A DNA stretch of 64,000 bases, taken from Colwellia psychrerythraea. GTDB lineage: Bacteria > Pseudomonadota > Gammaproteobacteria > Enterobacterales > Alteromonadaceae. Where the stretch lies: positions 1 through 64,000 of the forward strand of contig NZ_JQED01000056.1 of assembly GCF_000764225.1 (NCBI RefSeq), in the 5' to 3' direction. The translations under genes and the position numbers were made by a program. The notes under the pieces are model-generated. The model saw only the letters and a list, made by a program, of their open reading frames with translations. It did not search any database and had not been told where the DNA came from. This document shows, in pieces, positions 26,429 through 35,651 of this stretch. Every line of letters starts with the position of its first letter. Within the stretch, counting starts at the first letter, position 1.

Positions 26429-27439
26429 ATGACTATTAAAATTGGTATTAACGGTTTTGGCCGTATGGGACGTTTATCAATGCGTGCAGCATTTGATTGG
26501 GATGATATAGAAATTATTCACATTAATGATCCTGCCGGCAATGCAGAAACAATGGCACACCTGATGACATTCGATTCAATTCATGGCCGTTGGCATCATG
26601 AGGCAACACATGAAGATGATTCAATCATTATTAACGGTAAAAAAATTGCGTATAGCCAAAATACAGCGACTGCCGACACCGATTGGTCGCAGTGTGATGT
26701 AGTAATTGAAGCTTCGGGAAAAATAAAAACTAAAGCGTTATTACAAGCTTATCTTGTCCAAGGGGTAAAACGTGTTGTGGTGACTGCGCCAGTCAAAGAA
26801 GAAGGTGTATTGAATATTGTGATGGGCGTGAATGAAGAGCTGTACGATAAAGCCATTCATCCTATTGTGACGGCAGCGTCGTGTACCACGAATTGTCTAG
26901 CACCTGTGGTAAAAACGATCCATGAAAAGATAGGTATTAAGCACGGTTCAATGACAACTATTCATGACATCACCAATACACAAACCATTTTAGATGCGCC
27001 GCATAAAGATTTACGCAGAGCGCGTGCCTGTGGCATGAGTTTAATTCCAACAACTACAGGCTCTGCTACTGCGATTACCCATATTTTCCCTGAGCTTAAA
27101 GGCAAGTTAAATGGTCATGCGATACGAGTTCCTTTAGCTAATTCATCCATAACTGATTGTGTATTTGAGGTTGATCGTGATACCAGCGTTGAGGAAGTAA
27201 ATCAGTTACTTAAACAAGCGGCTGAAGGTGAGTTAAAAGACATTATGGGCTATGAAGAACGTCCGTTGGTGTCAATTGATTATAAAACGGATCCCCGTTC
27301 AAGCATTATCGATGCGTTGTCTACTATGGTGGTAAATGATACTCAAGTTAAGCTTTATGTTTGGTATGACAATGAGTGGGGTTATGCCAATAGAACCGCT
27401 GAATTGGCTCGTATGGTTGGACTGGCGGACAAGGTTTAA
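26429..27439 (+). CDS. ArsJ-associated glyceraldehyde-3-phosphate dehydrogenase
   Basis: This 336-residue GAPDH has the Rossmann start GINGFGRMGR and catalytic Cys152 in SCTTNC. In ars operons such an enzyme uses arsenate in place of phosphate to form 1-arseno-3-phosphoglycerate, which ArsJ exports. The gene lies six bases upstream of arsJ, which is the strongest evidence for this role over a glycolytic one. AGGA is close to the ATG. Confidence 0.92.
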   Translation: MTIKIGINGFGRMGRLSMRAAFDWDDIEIIHINDPAGNAETMAHLMTFDSIHGRWHHEATHEDDSIIINGKKIAYSQNTATADTDWSQCDVVIEASGKIKTKALLQAYLVQGVKRVVVTAPVKEEGVLNIVMGVNEELYDKAIHPIVTAASCTTNCLAPVVKTIHEKIGIKHGSMTTIHDITNTQTILDAPHKDLRRARACGMSLIPTTTGSATAITHIFPELKGKLNGHAIRVPLANSSITDCVFEVDRDTSVEEVNQLLKQAAEGELKDIMGYEERPLVSIDYKTDPRSSIIDALSTMVVNDTQVKLYVWYDNEWGYANRTAELARMVGLADKV

Positions 27440-27445
27440 CTAATC

Positions 27446-28729
27446 ATGGGGCTTTTATCACGCAAAGGGCTATCACCCTCCTTGTCTCCTCAAGTGAAGC
27501 AATACTTGGTGATAACAGGTAATTATTGGGCGTTTACCTTAACTGATGGTGCATTACGCATGCTTGTTGTGCTGTATTTTCATCAGTTAGGCTACAGTCC
27601 TTTCAATATTGCCATGCTGTTTTTATTTTATGAAATCTTTGGTGTTATCACTAACCTTATTGGCGGATGGTTAGGCGCGAGGCTTGGGTTAAATAAAACC
27701 ATGAATATTGGTTTAGCCTTGCAGATAATCGCACTGGCTATGCTTGCTGTTCCTGCTGAAATGTTGACTGTGTTTTATGTCATGCTTGCTCAGGCATTAT
27801 CAGGTATTGCTAAAGATCTGAATAAAATGAGTGCTAAAAGCTCAATTAAATTGCTGGTGCCTGAAGGCGCTGAAGGTAAGCTCTATCAATGGGTGGCTAT
27901 TCTTACTGGCTCAAAAAATGCGTTGAAAGGTGTTGGCTTCTTTTTAGGTGGACTATTACTTACCTTACTTGAATTTAACGGTGCCATTATTTTAATGGCT
28001 TCACTGTTAACCATAGTGTGGTTATTTAGTTTACTCGCCTTAAAAGAAGACTTAGGTAAAGCGAAAAACAAACCAAAATTTAAAGACATATTCTCAAAAA
28101 GTGCGTCAATCAACATACTTTCTGCTGCACGGTTGTTCTTGTTTGGCGCGAGAGATGTTTGGTTTGTCGTCGCATTACCGGTGTTTTTAGCTGTCTCCTT
28201 TAATTGGGACCATTGGGGAGTAGGTGGCTTTATGGCAACTTGGATTATTGGTTATGGCCTTGTTCAATCTGCTGCGCCCTTAGTTACCAATAAAGGTACA
28301 AATAAAGCTGCAAAACACGGGACAGAAAAAGCTGAAGATAAGGTTACTTCAACACAACAAGGTAACCCTCCAACGGGCAGAGATGCGTTTTTATGGGCGA
28401 GTTATTTAACGCTAATACCGGCGGCTATTGCTTTAGCATTACATTTCAATTTTCACGTGCAAGCTTCCCTTATCATTGGTTTGTTAATCTTTGGCGGGGT
28501 ATTCGCTATTAATTCGTCGCTGCATAGTTATCTTATTGTCAGCTATGCTGACAGTGATGGTGTATCTCTTGATGTTGGCTTTTATTATATGGCTAATGCC
28601 ATGGGAAGGTTGATAGGAACAGTGCTTTCAGGGTGGGTCTATCAGAACTATGGCTTGGCAGCCTGTTTGTGGATATCCAGTGTTTTTGTGGCAACGGCTG
28701 CTTTGCTGTCGCTAAAACTGAAACATTAG
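27446..28729 (+). CDS. arsJ: ArsJ organoarsenical efflux permease
   Basis: This is a 427-residue MFS-type membrane protein. The N-terminal NYWAFTLTDGALRMLVVLYF and YSPFNIAMLFLFYEIFG are characteristic of ArsJ. A charged, Lys/Thr-rich loop of about 30 residues (near 285-312) separates two helix blocks. It exports 1-arseno-3-phosphoglycerate made by the preceding GAPDH. It is the last gene of the arsenic operon and convergent with the Ada-like gene. Confidence 0.9.
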   Translation: MGLLSRKGLSPSLSPQVKQYLVITGNYWAFTLTDGALRMLVVLYFHQLGYSPFNIAMLFLFYEIFGVITNLIGGWLGARLGLNKTMNIGLALQIIALAMLAVPAEMLTVFYVMLAQALSGIAKDLNKMSAKSSIKLLVPEGAEGKLYQWVAILTGSKNALKGVGFFLGGLLLTLLEFNGAIILMASLLTIVWLFSLLALKEDLGKAKNKPKFKDIFSKSASINILSAARLFLFGARDVWFVVALPVFLAVSFNWDHWGVGGFMATWIIGYGLVQSAAPLVTNKGTNKAAKHGTEKAEDKVTSTQQGNPPTGRDAFLWASYLTLIPAAIALALHFNFHVQASLIIGLLIFGGVFAINSSLHSYLIVSYADSDGVSLDVGFYYMANAMGRLIGTVLSGWVYQNYGLAACLWISSVFVATAALLSLKLKH

Positions 28730-28808
28730 TTAATTGTTTGATGATGACTTAGCAGTGTTAGTAAATCGAGCCGTAATAAAATGAGTTAAAGCGTAACACA
28801 CCGATGTT

Positions 28809-29648
28809 TTATTCCAGCAAAGCTTGCTCCCACGCAAGCATGGCTGTTTTACGTTCAAGGCCCCAGCGATAATTACCCATGTCACCATTATGTTTAATGA
28901 CGCGGTGGCATGGTATCAAATAAGCAATGCTATTATTTGCAAGGGCGCTGCCCACAGCCCTTGATGCTTTTGGCGATCCTATCAGTTGGGAAACTTGTGA
29001 ATAAGATAGCTGCTGTGAGCTATGTGTATTAATTAATGCTTCCCAAACTTTTATTTGAAAGTTTGTGCCTTTGAGTAGCAAATGTATTTTTCCGCCTTCA
29101 AGCGAGGGTGAAAAAATGTTGTTAGCCTTTTTAGCTGCTTCCGCTGTGTTCAGTGTTAAACTGGCGTTGGGCCATTGCCGATATAACTCATCAATCACTG
29201 TTTTTTGCCTATCTTTTATAAACTGAAGGTAGCAAATCCCTCGTAAAGTCCAGCCTAAAACGGCTTCACCAAAAGGCGTTAAACAAATACCGTATTGAAT
29301 CAAAACACCTTCACCACCGGTTTTTAACTCACCCGGTGTCATGCCTTCACATGTTACTAAGAGATCATGTAATCTCCCTGAGCCTGATAGTCCTATGGTA
29401 TGACTGGCTTCAAGTAAGCTGTTGGTGCGCTGTAAAGCATCTAATGCTGCTTGTTTAGTAATAAACTGTAAAAAGCGTTTAGGTGAAATACCAGCCCACT
29501 GAGAAAAGACTCTTTGTAAATGGTGTTCACTCATGTGCACTGAAGCCGCAATATCGAGAAGTGTTGGCTGCTTATTAAAATTTTTATTGATAAAACGGAT
29601 CGCTTTTTCAACAATTTGGTAGTGACGGTGTGACTCAAGGTTATCCAT
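28809..29648 (-). CDS. Ada-like regulator/O6-alkylguanine-DNA methyltransferase
   Basis: This 279-residue protein combines an N-terminal AraC-type helix-turn-helix (about 10-110) with a C-terminal methylated-DNA-protein cysteine methyltransferase. The active-site IPCHRV spans 245-250 with acceptor Cys247. It lacks the zinc-binding phosphotriester-repair domain of E. coli Ada, so it can repair O6-methylguanine and perhaps act as regulator, but the usual Ada activation switch is absent. AAAGGA precedes the ATG. Its start overlaps the end of the DMT transporter gene by eight bases, so the two are co-transcribed. Confidence 0.9.
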   Translation of the reverse strand: MDNLESHRHYQIVEKAIRFINKNFNKQPTLLDIAASVHMSEHHLQRVFSQWAGISPKRFLQFITKQAALDALQRTNSLLEASHTIGLSGSGRLHDLLVTCEGMTPGELKTGGEGVLIQYGICLTPFGEAVLGWTLRGICYLQFIKDRQKTVIDELYRQWPNASLTLNTAEAAKKANNIFSPSLEGGKIHLLLKGTNFQIKVWEALINTHSSQQLSYSQVSQLIGSPKASRAVGSALANNSIAYLIPCHRVIKHNGDMGNYRWGLERKTAMLAWEQALLE

Positions 29649-30534
29649 TTTTCAAAATCCTTTTTTTAAAGGCAGCTGCTGGCGAAAAGCCCGTCACAAA
29701 CATGATACCCGTAATGACGAGTATTGAACCTATTAGCGTATTTAAGCCAATGACTTCATCTAAAAAGAGATGTCCCCATAAGATACCAAAGATAGGAATT
29801 AAAAAAGTAACCGTGAGCGCTGAAGGAGCGCCTAACTCAGCAATTAAGCGAAAATACAGTAAATAGGCTAATCCTGTACAGAATACCCCAAGTAGCATAA
29901 CCGCGGTAAGAACATCAAAAGTAAAGCTCTCTCTGACGGGAAAAAAGGGTAATAAGGGCATAATGATAATAACTGACGCCCACATACTGCCATGAGCATT
30001 ATCATAAGCCTTAACCTGTGGAGCATTTTTAGCGTAATTGGATGCAATGCCATAACATAATGCTGCCATCAAAGCGCAGGTTATAGGGAATACGGCACTT
30101 TCTCCTATTCTTAAACCTTCCATGCCGACCAAGACACTTACCCCAATACTACCTAAAACAAGCCCCATTGAAACCCGTTTGGTAAACATCTTTTTTGACA
30201 ATACAGCGCCTATTATTGCAGCCCATATAGGTGCTGTAGAATTTAAAATGGCTAGGGTCGATACTGTTAAAAACTGAGCGGAATAAGCAAATAGTAAAAA
30301 AGGTAAGGCGGAATTAAACAAGCCTAATATAAAAAAGTGTTTGAAATTATCGGTAAATTTCAATGTGTTTTTAAGATAAATAGACACGAGTAGTAATGTA
30401 ATAGCGGCAAAGGCGACTCTTACTTCAATAAGCACGACAGGCCCGAGTGGATTTGCAGCGATACGCATAAAAAGAAAAGAAGCGCCCCACAAAGCGGCTA
30501 AAACGAGTAATCGGATTAAGCTCATTGCTGACAT
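29641..30534 (-). CDS. EamA/DMT-family transporter
   Basis: This 297-residue inner-membrane protein has two EamA repeats with ten hydrophobic helices, for example LAALWGASFLFMRIA at the start and PIFGILWGHLFLDEVIG in the second repeat. Members of this group export amino acids or other metabolites, and no substrate can be inferred. AGGA lies in front of the first ATG. Overlap with the Ada-like gene indicates one operon; whether the exporter relates to alkylation stress is open. Confidence 0.85.
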   Translation of the reverse strand: MSAMSLIRLLVLAALWGASFLFMRIAANPLGPVVLIEVRVAFAAITLLLVSIYLKNTLKFTDNFKHFFILGLFNSALPFLLFAYSAQFLTVSTLAILNSTAPIWAAIIGAVLSKKMFTKRVSMGLVLGSIGVSVLVGMEGLRIGESAVFPITCALMAALCYGIASNYAKNAPQVKAYDNAHGSMWASVIIIMPLLPFFPVRESFTFDVLTAVMLLGVFCTGLAYLLYFRLIAELGAPSALTVTFLIPIFGILWGHLFLDEVIGLNTLIGSILVITGIMFVTGFSPAAAFKKRILKNG

Positions 30535-30705
30535 AAAAGATCCTAAAACATAATAATATGTTAATTCTTAACCAAGGACGTTTGTTACTCAACCCGATTC
30601 TTGCGAACTTAATACTTATTTTGGTTATTTTATAAATTTAAAGCAGATTTTCTTAATGTTAACCGAAAGGTGGCTGTTTGATAAGATGACTTTGAACAAT
30701 AAAGT

Positions 30706-30716
30706 GGGGGGGGGGG
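30706..30716. repeat. Homopolymeric tract of 11 G
   Basis: Eleven consecutive G in an AT-rich intergenic region of 393 bp between two divergent DMT-transporter genes. It lies 172 bp and about 210 bp from the two start codons. The remainder of the gap shows no gene. Confidence 0.9.
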
Positions 30717-30927
30717 ATTAGGCTCTAGCATAAATCACAAAACACAGCCCAATATGATCCTATGGTCTCATTAGATGCATTTTTGCGCCATCGAAGATAA
30801 AAAAATGAGGATAGCGATTTAAATGCGAACAAGGGGTAATAATAATAGCTTTTGCTATGCACTTTCTAGATAATCCACATTTTTTTAAACAGTGCCAACG
30901 TTGGTGCTGTTAACTGAGTGTTTTTCT

Positions 30928-31863
30928 ATGCATGAAATTAGTGGTCGATGGCGACTGGGTTTATTTTTATCTCTTACTACAGCCATTTTATGGGGCGTTT
31001 TACCCATTGCTCTCAAAGGTTTATTACAATATATGGATGTGAATACTATTACTTGGTATCGCTTTCTTATTGCGGCAGTATTTTTAGGCGGATACCTTAT
31101 CGTCACCAAACGAATACCTTCCTTATCGCCTCTAAAAAATAACCGCATAATGGTGTTAATGATACTTACCATTGCTGGGCTTTTAGCAAATTACATTTCT
31201 TATATGATAGGGCTGGAATTTACCTCGCCAGAAAGCACACAGGTAATGATCCAAATTGCGCCAATGTTATTGCTTATCGGCGGTGTGTATCTTTTTAAAG
31301 AAACCTTTAATGCTAAGCAAAAGATGGGATTGTTCACCTTTTTTTTAGGATTACTGCTATTTTTCAATCAACGATTTGAACAGTTACTTAATTTTCAGGG
31401 GGACTATGCGCTTGGTTTGTTCTTTGTTGTTCTGGCCGCCATTCTATGGGCTATTTATGCTTTAGCTCAGAAACAATTATTAAAACATTTTGCCTCAGAA
31501 GAGATCATGGTACTTATTTATATCGCGGGCACCTTGGCATTTTTACCTTCCTCAATACCTTCGCTAGTCCTCGAATTAGATACCGTTGGTTGGTTATTAT
31601 TACTCTTTTGTGGGGCAAATACTCTTGTGGCTTATGGCGCTTTTGCAGAGGCACTTGAGCATTGGGAAGCATCACGAGTCAGTGCAACCTTAGCAATAAC
31701 GCCCTTATTAACATTAATTTTTATGCAGATGACTAATTATATTTTACCTGGCGCAATTGATAATGAGCCCCTTAATACTATGAGTATTATTGGTGCGGTG
31801 ATCTTAGTTATTGGCTCTGGTGTTACGGCATTGAGTAAAAATAGAAGCAAACAAGCGAAGTAG
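30928..31863 (+). CDS. EamA/DMT-family transporter
   Basis: This 311-residue membrane protein carries two EamA repeats (SLTTAILWGVLPIALKGLL near the start; LAAILWAIYALAQK in the second). It is not closely similar to the neighbouring DMT protein encoded on the other strand. The frame can begin at a GTG at 30892, but the ATG at 30928 starts right before the basic residues and first helix and is preferred. Substrate unknown. Transcribed divergently from the Ada/DMT pair. Confidence 0.82.
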   Translation: MHEISGRWRLGLFLSLTTAILWGVLPIALKGLLQYMDVNTITWYRFLIAAVFLGGYLIVTKRIPSLSPLKNNRIMVLMILTIAGLLANYISYMIGLEFTSPESTQVMIQIAPMLLLIGGVYLFKETFNAKQKMGLFTFFLGLLLFFNQRFEQLLNFQGDYALGLFFVVLAAILWAIYALAQKQLLKHFASEEIMVLIYIAGTLAFLPSSIPSLVLELDTVGWLLLLFCGANTLVAYGAFAEALEHWEASRVSATLAITPLLTLIFMQMTNYILPGAIDNEPLNTMSIIGAVILVIGSGVTALSKNRSKQAK

Positions 31864-31922
31864 AAATTGCTGCGGTAATGGGTAATGATCTTACCGCTTT
31901 CACATTAATTTTTGACTAGACG

Positions 31923-32102
31923 TTAAGCCTCAATGTCGAGTTCGATAGATTGTTGACGACGATTGTGTGAGCGTCTGTCGTAGTAAACAAAATGTAGCTT
32001 TAACATTTTACGGCGTTCGCTATGGTGGCGATGCTCTTTTAAGTAGCAGCCATTTACTTCGACAGTGTTAATTACTTTGATATGTTCAATAGACTGACTC
32101 AT
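31923..32102 (-). CDS. Small basic protein of unknown function, 59 residues
   Basis: A complete minus-strand ORF starts at ATG 32102 with GAGG nine bases upstream and ends at TAA 31923. The product (starting MSQSIEHIKVINTVEVNG) is rich in His and Arg, with CYLKEHRHHSERRK in the middle and YYDRRSHNRRQQ near the end, and has no membrane segment. Nucleic-acid binding is possible from charge alone. No family recognised. Confidence 0.55.
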   Translation of the reverse strand: MSQSIEHIKVINTVEVNGCYLKEHRHHSERRKMLKLHFVYYDRRSHNRRQQSIELDIEA

Positions 32103-32171
32103 GTTTGATAACCTCAGCGTTAGGGGTCGGTTAATATTCCTAAGTATCCAAGCTATAGCCCTAATTATAGT

Positions 32172-32312
32172 TTACTTTTCATGTTTTAATTTACTGGGGT
32201 TGAACCGCGCCAGAATATGAACGTCTGTATTAGCGTATTTATCAGGAATGAGTGCAGGGCTTTTGACCACGTTAATATAGCTTTCATCTGAGAAAACCGC
32301 TAGTTCACCTCA
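32172..32312 (-). pseudogene. Possible C-terminal gene remnant
   Basis: A start-less frame of about 46 codons reads LAVFSDESYINVVKSPALIP and ends in KLKHEK before TAA at 32172. It has protein-like composition but opens directly after a stop, so it may be the relic of a lost gene. Family not recognised. Confidence 0.25.
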
Positions 32313-32419
32313 AAGGCATGTATTTAAAAAGGGGACTTTGATATAAAAATTTCAGCTCATCGATAAGGTCATCGATCGTAGCCACCCCTTAAATTCATCA
32401 AGTGTCATAACGGGAATAC

Positions 32420-33367
32420 ATGTTGAACTCTTTTAAAAAATTTATAATGTCTACCTGCGTAATTGGCGCTATGTTTAACAGTGCATGGGCAGAGAATGCT
32501 AGCTTTAATTTTTCGGTGACACCCATTGCCGATAATGTTTATAGCATCGTTTCACCATCATTTGGTTTGCCCACTCCTGAGAATAAAGGCTGGAATTCTA
32601 ATAGTCATTTTGTTGTTACTGATAAAGGCGTGTTGTTATTTGATACCGGATCTTCTGAAATCATTGGTAACGAAATTAAAAAAGCGGTCAAATCTGTGAC
32701 GGATAAACCTGTTCGTTGGGTGGTTAATTCTCATAGTCATGCCGATCATTGGTTGGGTAATGCAGGGTTTATCAATACCGGTGCTGAGTTTATTGCTAGT
32801 GAACGCGCGGTTAGGGTAATGAAAGAAGACGGAATGGGACCTGTGGATGCTTTTTCCCGCATGACGAAAGGAGCAACCGGAACCACGCATGTTAAATATC
32901 CGACTTTATTATTGTATCAAGGAGAAAAACGTAATGTTGGCGGGCTGGATGTTGAATTTATTTTCTCAAATGACGGCCATTCTCCAGGTGATGTTTTAAT
33001 GTGGTTGCCCAAGCAGAAAATTATCTTTGGTGGCGATGTTTTAAGCTCGCAATGGATGCCGATTCTTACCTATCATGGCAATGTACCTCATCTGATTGAG
33101 ACTCTTTATGCGGTAGCAAAATTGAATCCTGAGATAGTTCTAACGGGACATGGTCAAGCAACTTCAGGCAAGTCGATAATACGTGATGCCGATTTAATCG
33201 CGGGCGTATGGAAACTCGTAAAAGAGGGCTATGAAGAGAATAAAAAGCCCGGTGAAATTATGCGCGAGGTGAGCAATGAGTTGGGGCCAACATACAGACT
33301 CTTATACAATAATTTTGACTCAGAAATTAAACGATATGTTGAACTGATGTATAAAAGGCAGCAGTAA
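32420..33367 (+). CDS. Exported metallo-beta-lactamase-fold hydrolase
   Basis: This 315-residue protein has a signal peptide (residues 1-24, ending SAWA) and the zinc-binding signature HSHADH (105-110: His105, His107, Asp109, His110), then a later His in NDGHSPGD, an Asp in GGDV and a His in LTGHGQ. Those are ligands for a di-zinc centre. It resembles periplasmic MBL proteins of the quinoprotein-associated type more than true beta-lactamases. The natural substrate is unknown. It stands alone, convergent with the antiporter gene and separated from it by a hairpin. Confidence 0.85.
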   Translation: MLNSFKKFIMSTCVIGAMFNSAWAENASFNFSVTPIADNVYSIVSPSFGLPTPENKGWNSNSHFVVTDKGVLLFDTGSSEIIGNEIKKAVKSVTDKPVRWVVNSHSHADHWLGNAGFINTGAEFIASERAVRVMKEDGMGPVDAFSRMTKGATGTTHVKYPTLLLYQGEKRNVGGLDVEFIFSNDGHSPGDVLMWLPKQKIIFGGDVLSSQWMPILTYHGNVPHLIETLYAVAKLNPEIVLTGHGQATSGKSIIRDADLIAGVWKLVKEGYEENKKPGEIMREVSNELGPTYRLLYNNFDSEIKRYVELMYKRQQ

Positions 33368-33374
33368 GGGTAGC

Positions 33375-33414
33375 TTGATTGTTAGTAAACGTGTAAAGGT
33401 ATGCTAACAATCAA
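33375..33414. terminator. Hairpin between convergent genes
   Basis: TTGATTGTTAG (33375-33385) is perfectly inverted at 33404-33414. It is well placed to terminate the hydrolase gene and, on the other strand, the antiporter gene. Confidence 0.6.
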
Positions 33415-33456
33415 AAGTAGCAGCGTAAAGTTATCGTTTGTTTGCGCCATAGGGAT

Positions 33457-35289
33457 TTAGGTTTTAGAGGATTTTTGACAAGTCTGTATTTTACTCTGTT
33501 CTTCTTCATCGCTAACTAGTACTTGTTTTAGCAGTTCCATACGTTGTTTCACGGCAACACCATAACTATGATCATCACCCCATACCTCAGATAATACATG
33601 CATTGATTCTCTATCATGCTCTGAAAATAATAGACCTGCGCGTTGAGCACTTTCTTTACTATTCCCGAGCAATTCTAGCGCTTCAACACCTAAACCTAGG
33701 GCTGACTCGAAGGTTTCTCGTTTAATCGTTTTTACGCCAATACGCATTAACTCATAGGCATGGTGGCGATCAATTGCACGGGCAACAATTTGTAAGTTAG
33801 GGTAATGTTTTTGGGCGAGTTGGGCTATTTCAATGATTTTATCGGCATCGTCAATGGCGATGACTAATAATTGTGCTTCTTGTGCGCCTGAAGCTGCTAA
33901 TAAGTCTTTTCGTGCAGCATCACCATAAAAGACTTTGTTGCCAAATTTTTTCAGCAGCTCTATTTGCGTTGGACTGTGATCTAAAATTGACAAGTGGTAG
34001 CCTTGAGAGCCAAGTAGACGACCGATTATTTGCCCAAAACGACCATAACCAGCAATGATAACGCTTTTGGTTGCTTCAATGTCTTCTGGTTTATCAAATT
34101 CTCTGGCGTTTTCTGGCTCTTTATCGAGTACTTTTTCATAGAATATCAATAACACAGGCGCCATCAGCATTGAAATGGCCACCACTAAAGTGGTTATTTT
34201 ACTTTGTTCTGGTGTGAGTATCTGTAAGCTAGAGGTGAGTGATAGCAGCACAAAAGCAAACTCGCCTCCTTGTGCTAAGGCTAGCGTAAAGAGTAACTTC
34301 TGCCTTTTTCCCATGTTAAATAAAATAGATAACACGAATAACACAATGGCTTTAATGGCAATTAACGATACGACAAATAAAGTCACTACGGCCATCTCTT
34401 CAAACAATAATGGAAAGTCTATTGAAGCGCCAACGGTAATAAAAAATAAGCCAAGTAACAGCCCTTTGAATGGTTCAATGTCAACTTCTAGTTCGTGTCT
34501 AAATTCACTTTCGGCTAAAACCACTCCGGCTAAAAACGTTCCTAGCGCAGGTGATAGCCCTATTTTTTGCATGATTACCGCAATGATAATGACAAGAAAT
34601 AAAGCAAAGACGGTAAACAACTCTCGTAAGCGTGTCTCGGCGATATAACGAAATAAAGGGGCAGAAACATACTTACCCGCCAATATAATTGCCGTAATTA
34701 CACCGACTGATATGGCTGTTTGAATATACACCGGCAAATGTTCTATTAAGTTCTCGTGAGGGCCTGAGTCGCTAATGTTGTCACTAAATGCTAATAATGG
34801 GACTAAGGCCAAAATAGGGATAACCGCAATATCTTGAAAAAGTAATACGGAGAAAGCGTTTTGACCCGCTTCTTGTTTTATCCAACCTTTTTCATTTAAT
34901 GTCTGTAAAACAATGGCGGTCGATGAAAGGGCTAACATCAAACCTATAGCAAGCGAGGTCTGCCACGCCAGTGATAAAATGGTATAACAGGCCGCCGAAA
35001 TTAATAGAGTTGTTATCACAACTTGCAAGCCGCCTAAGCCAATAATTGAATGCCTCAACTTCCACAAACGAGAAGGCTGTAATTCAAGACCGACTAAAAA
35101 TAGCATCATTACAACACCGAATTCGGCAAAATGCATTACATCAGTTTGATCGCCCACTAAGCCCAACAAAAAAGGCCCAATCAAAATACCTGCTAGCAAG
35201 TAACCTAATACAGAGCCTAGGCCGATACGTTTAGCTATGGGCACGGCAATGATTGCCGCGGCGAGATATATCACAGCCATTTCTAACAT
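33457..35289 (-). CDS. KefB/KefC-type monovalent cation:proton antiporter
   Basis: This 610-residue CPA2 antiporter has an N-terminal membrane domain of about 12-13 helices (1-380), starting MLEMAVIYLAAAIIAVPIAK. It is followed by a RCK/TrkA-N domain (about 398-510) with nucleotide-binding GYGRFGQIIG. In E. coli such proteins release K+ in exchange for H+ in response to glutathione adducts. Whether this one is glutathione-gated cannot be said, and no KefF/KefG ancillary gene is adjacent. AGGAG sits five bases before the ATG at 35289. Confidence 0.9.
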   Translation of the reverse strand: MLEMAVIYLAAAIIAVPIAKRIGLGSVLGYLLAGILIGPFLLGLVGDQTDVMHFAEFGVVMMLFLVGLELQPSRLWKLRHSIIGLGGLQVVITTLLISAACYTILSLAWQTSLAIGLMLALSSTAIVLQTLNEKGWIKQEAGQNAFSVLLFQDIAVIPILALVPLLAFSDNISDSGPHENLIEHLPVYIQTAISVGVITAIILAGKYVSAPLFRYIAETRLRELFTVFALFLVIIIAVIMQKIGLSPALGTFLAGVVLAESEFRHELEVDIEPFKGLLLGLFFITVGASIDFPLLFEEMAVVTLFVVSLIAIKAIVLFVLSILFNMGKRQKLLFTLALAQGGEFAFVLLSLTSSLQILTPEQSKITTLVVAISMLMAPVLLIFYEKVLDKEPENAREFDKPEDIEATKSVIIAGYGRFGQIIGRLLGSQGYHLSILDHSPTQIELLKKFGNKVFYGDAARKDLLAASGAQEAQLLVIAIDDADKIIEIAQLAQKHYPNLQIVARAIDRHHAYELMRIGVKTIKRETFESALGLGVEALELLGNSKESAQRAGLLFSEHDRESMHVLSEVWGDDHSYGVAVKQRMELLKQVLVSDEEEQSKIQTCQKSSKT

Positions 35290-35651
35290 CGCTTACTCCT
35301 GATAGGTTTGTTTTTGTTCATCTGAGCCATGCAGACTTTGTTATTAATACTATGAACAATAGTAGCTTGATTTATGGGGATTAATTTAAATTTTTACTGT
35401 TAACATCATTTTAAAGTGAAATTATAGTCTGGATTGAAGGCACTATGGCTTTATGTGACCCTAATCGGAGGTTATGCGGCAGCGCAGTTATCACAGTAAC
35501 CATCCTAATAACATGTAAGACGGTTTGTTTATTGGCGGGTATAGCTTTCACTTTTTAATCACGTTTAAATCTATTTTTCATTATTTTTATAATTTATCTT
35601 ACTTCTTACTTCTTGCTTTAAGCAGAGTTTTCAATATCGCTATCTTAATGA
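35290..35651. other. Noncoding stretch
   Basis: A 362-bp AT-rich gap holding the antiporter promoter and the 3' flank of the next minus-strand gene. No RNA gene, repeat family or supported small ORF was seen. Confidence 0.4.
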
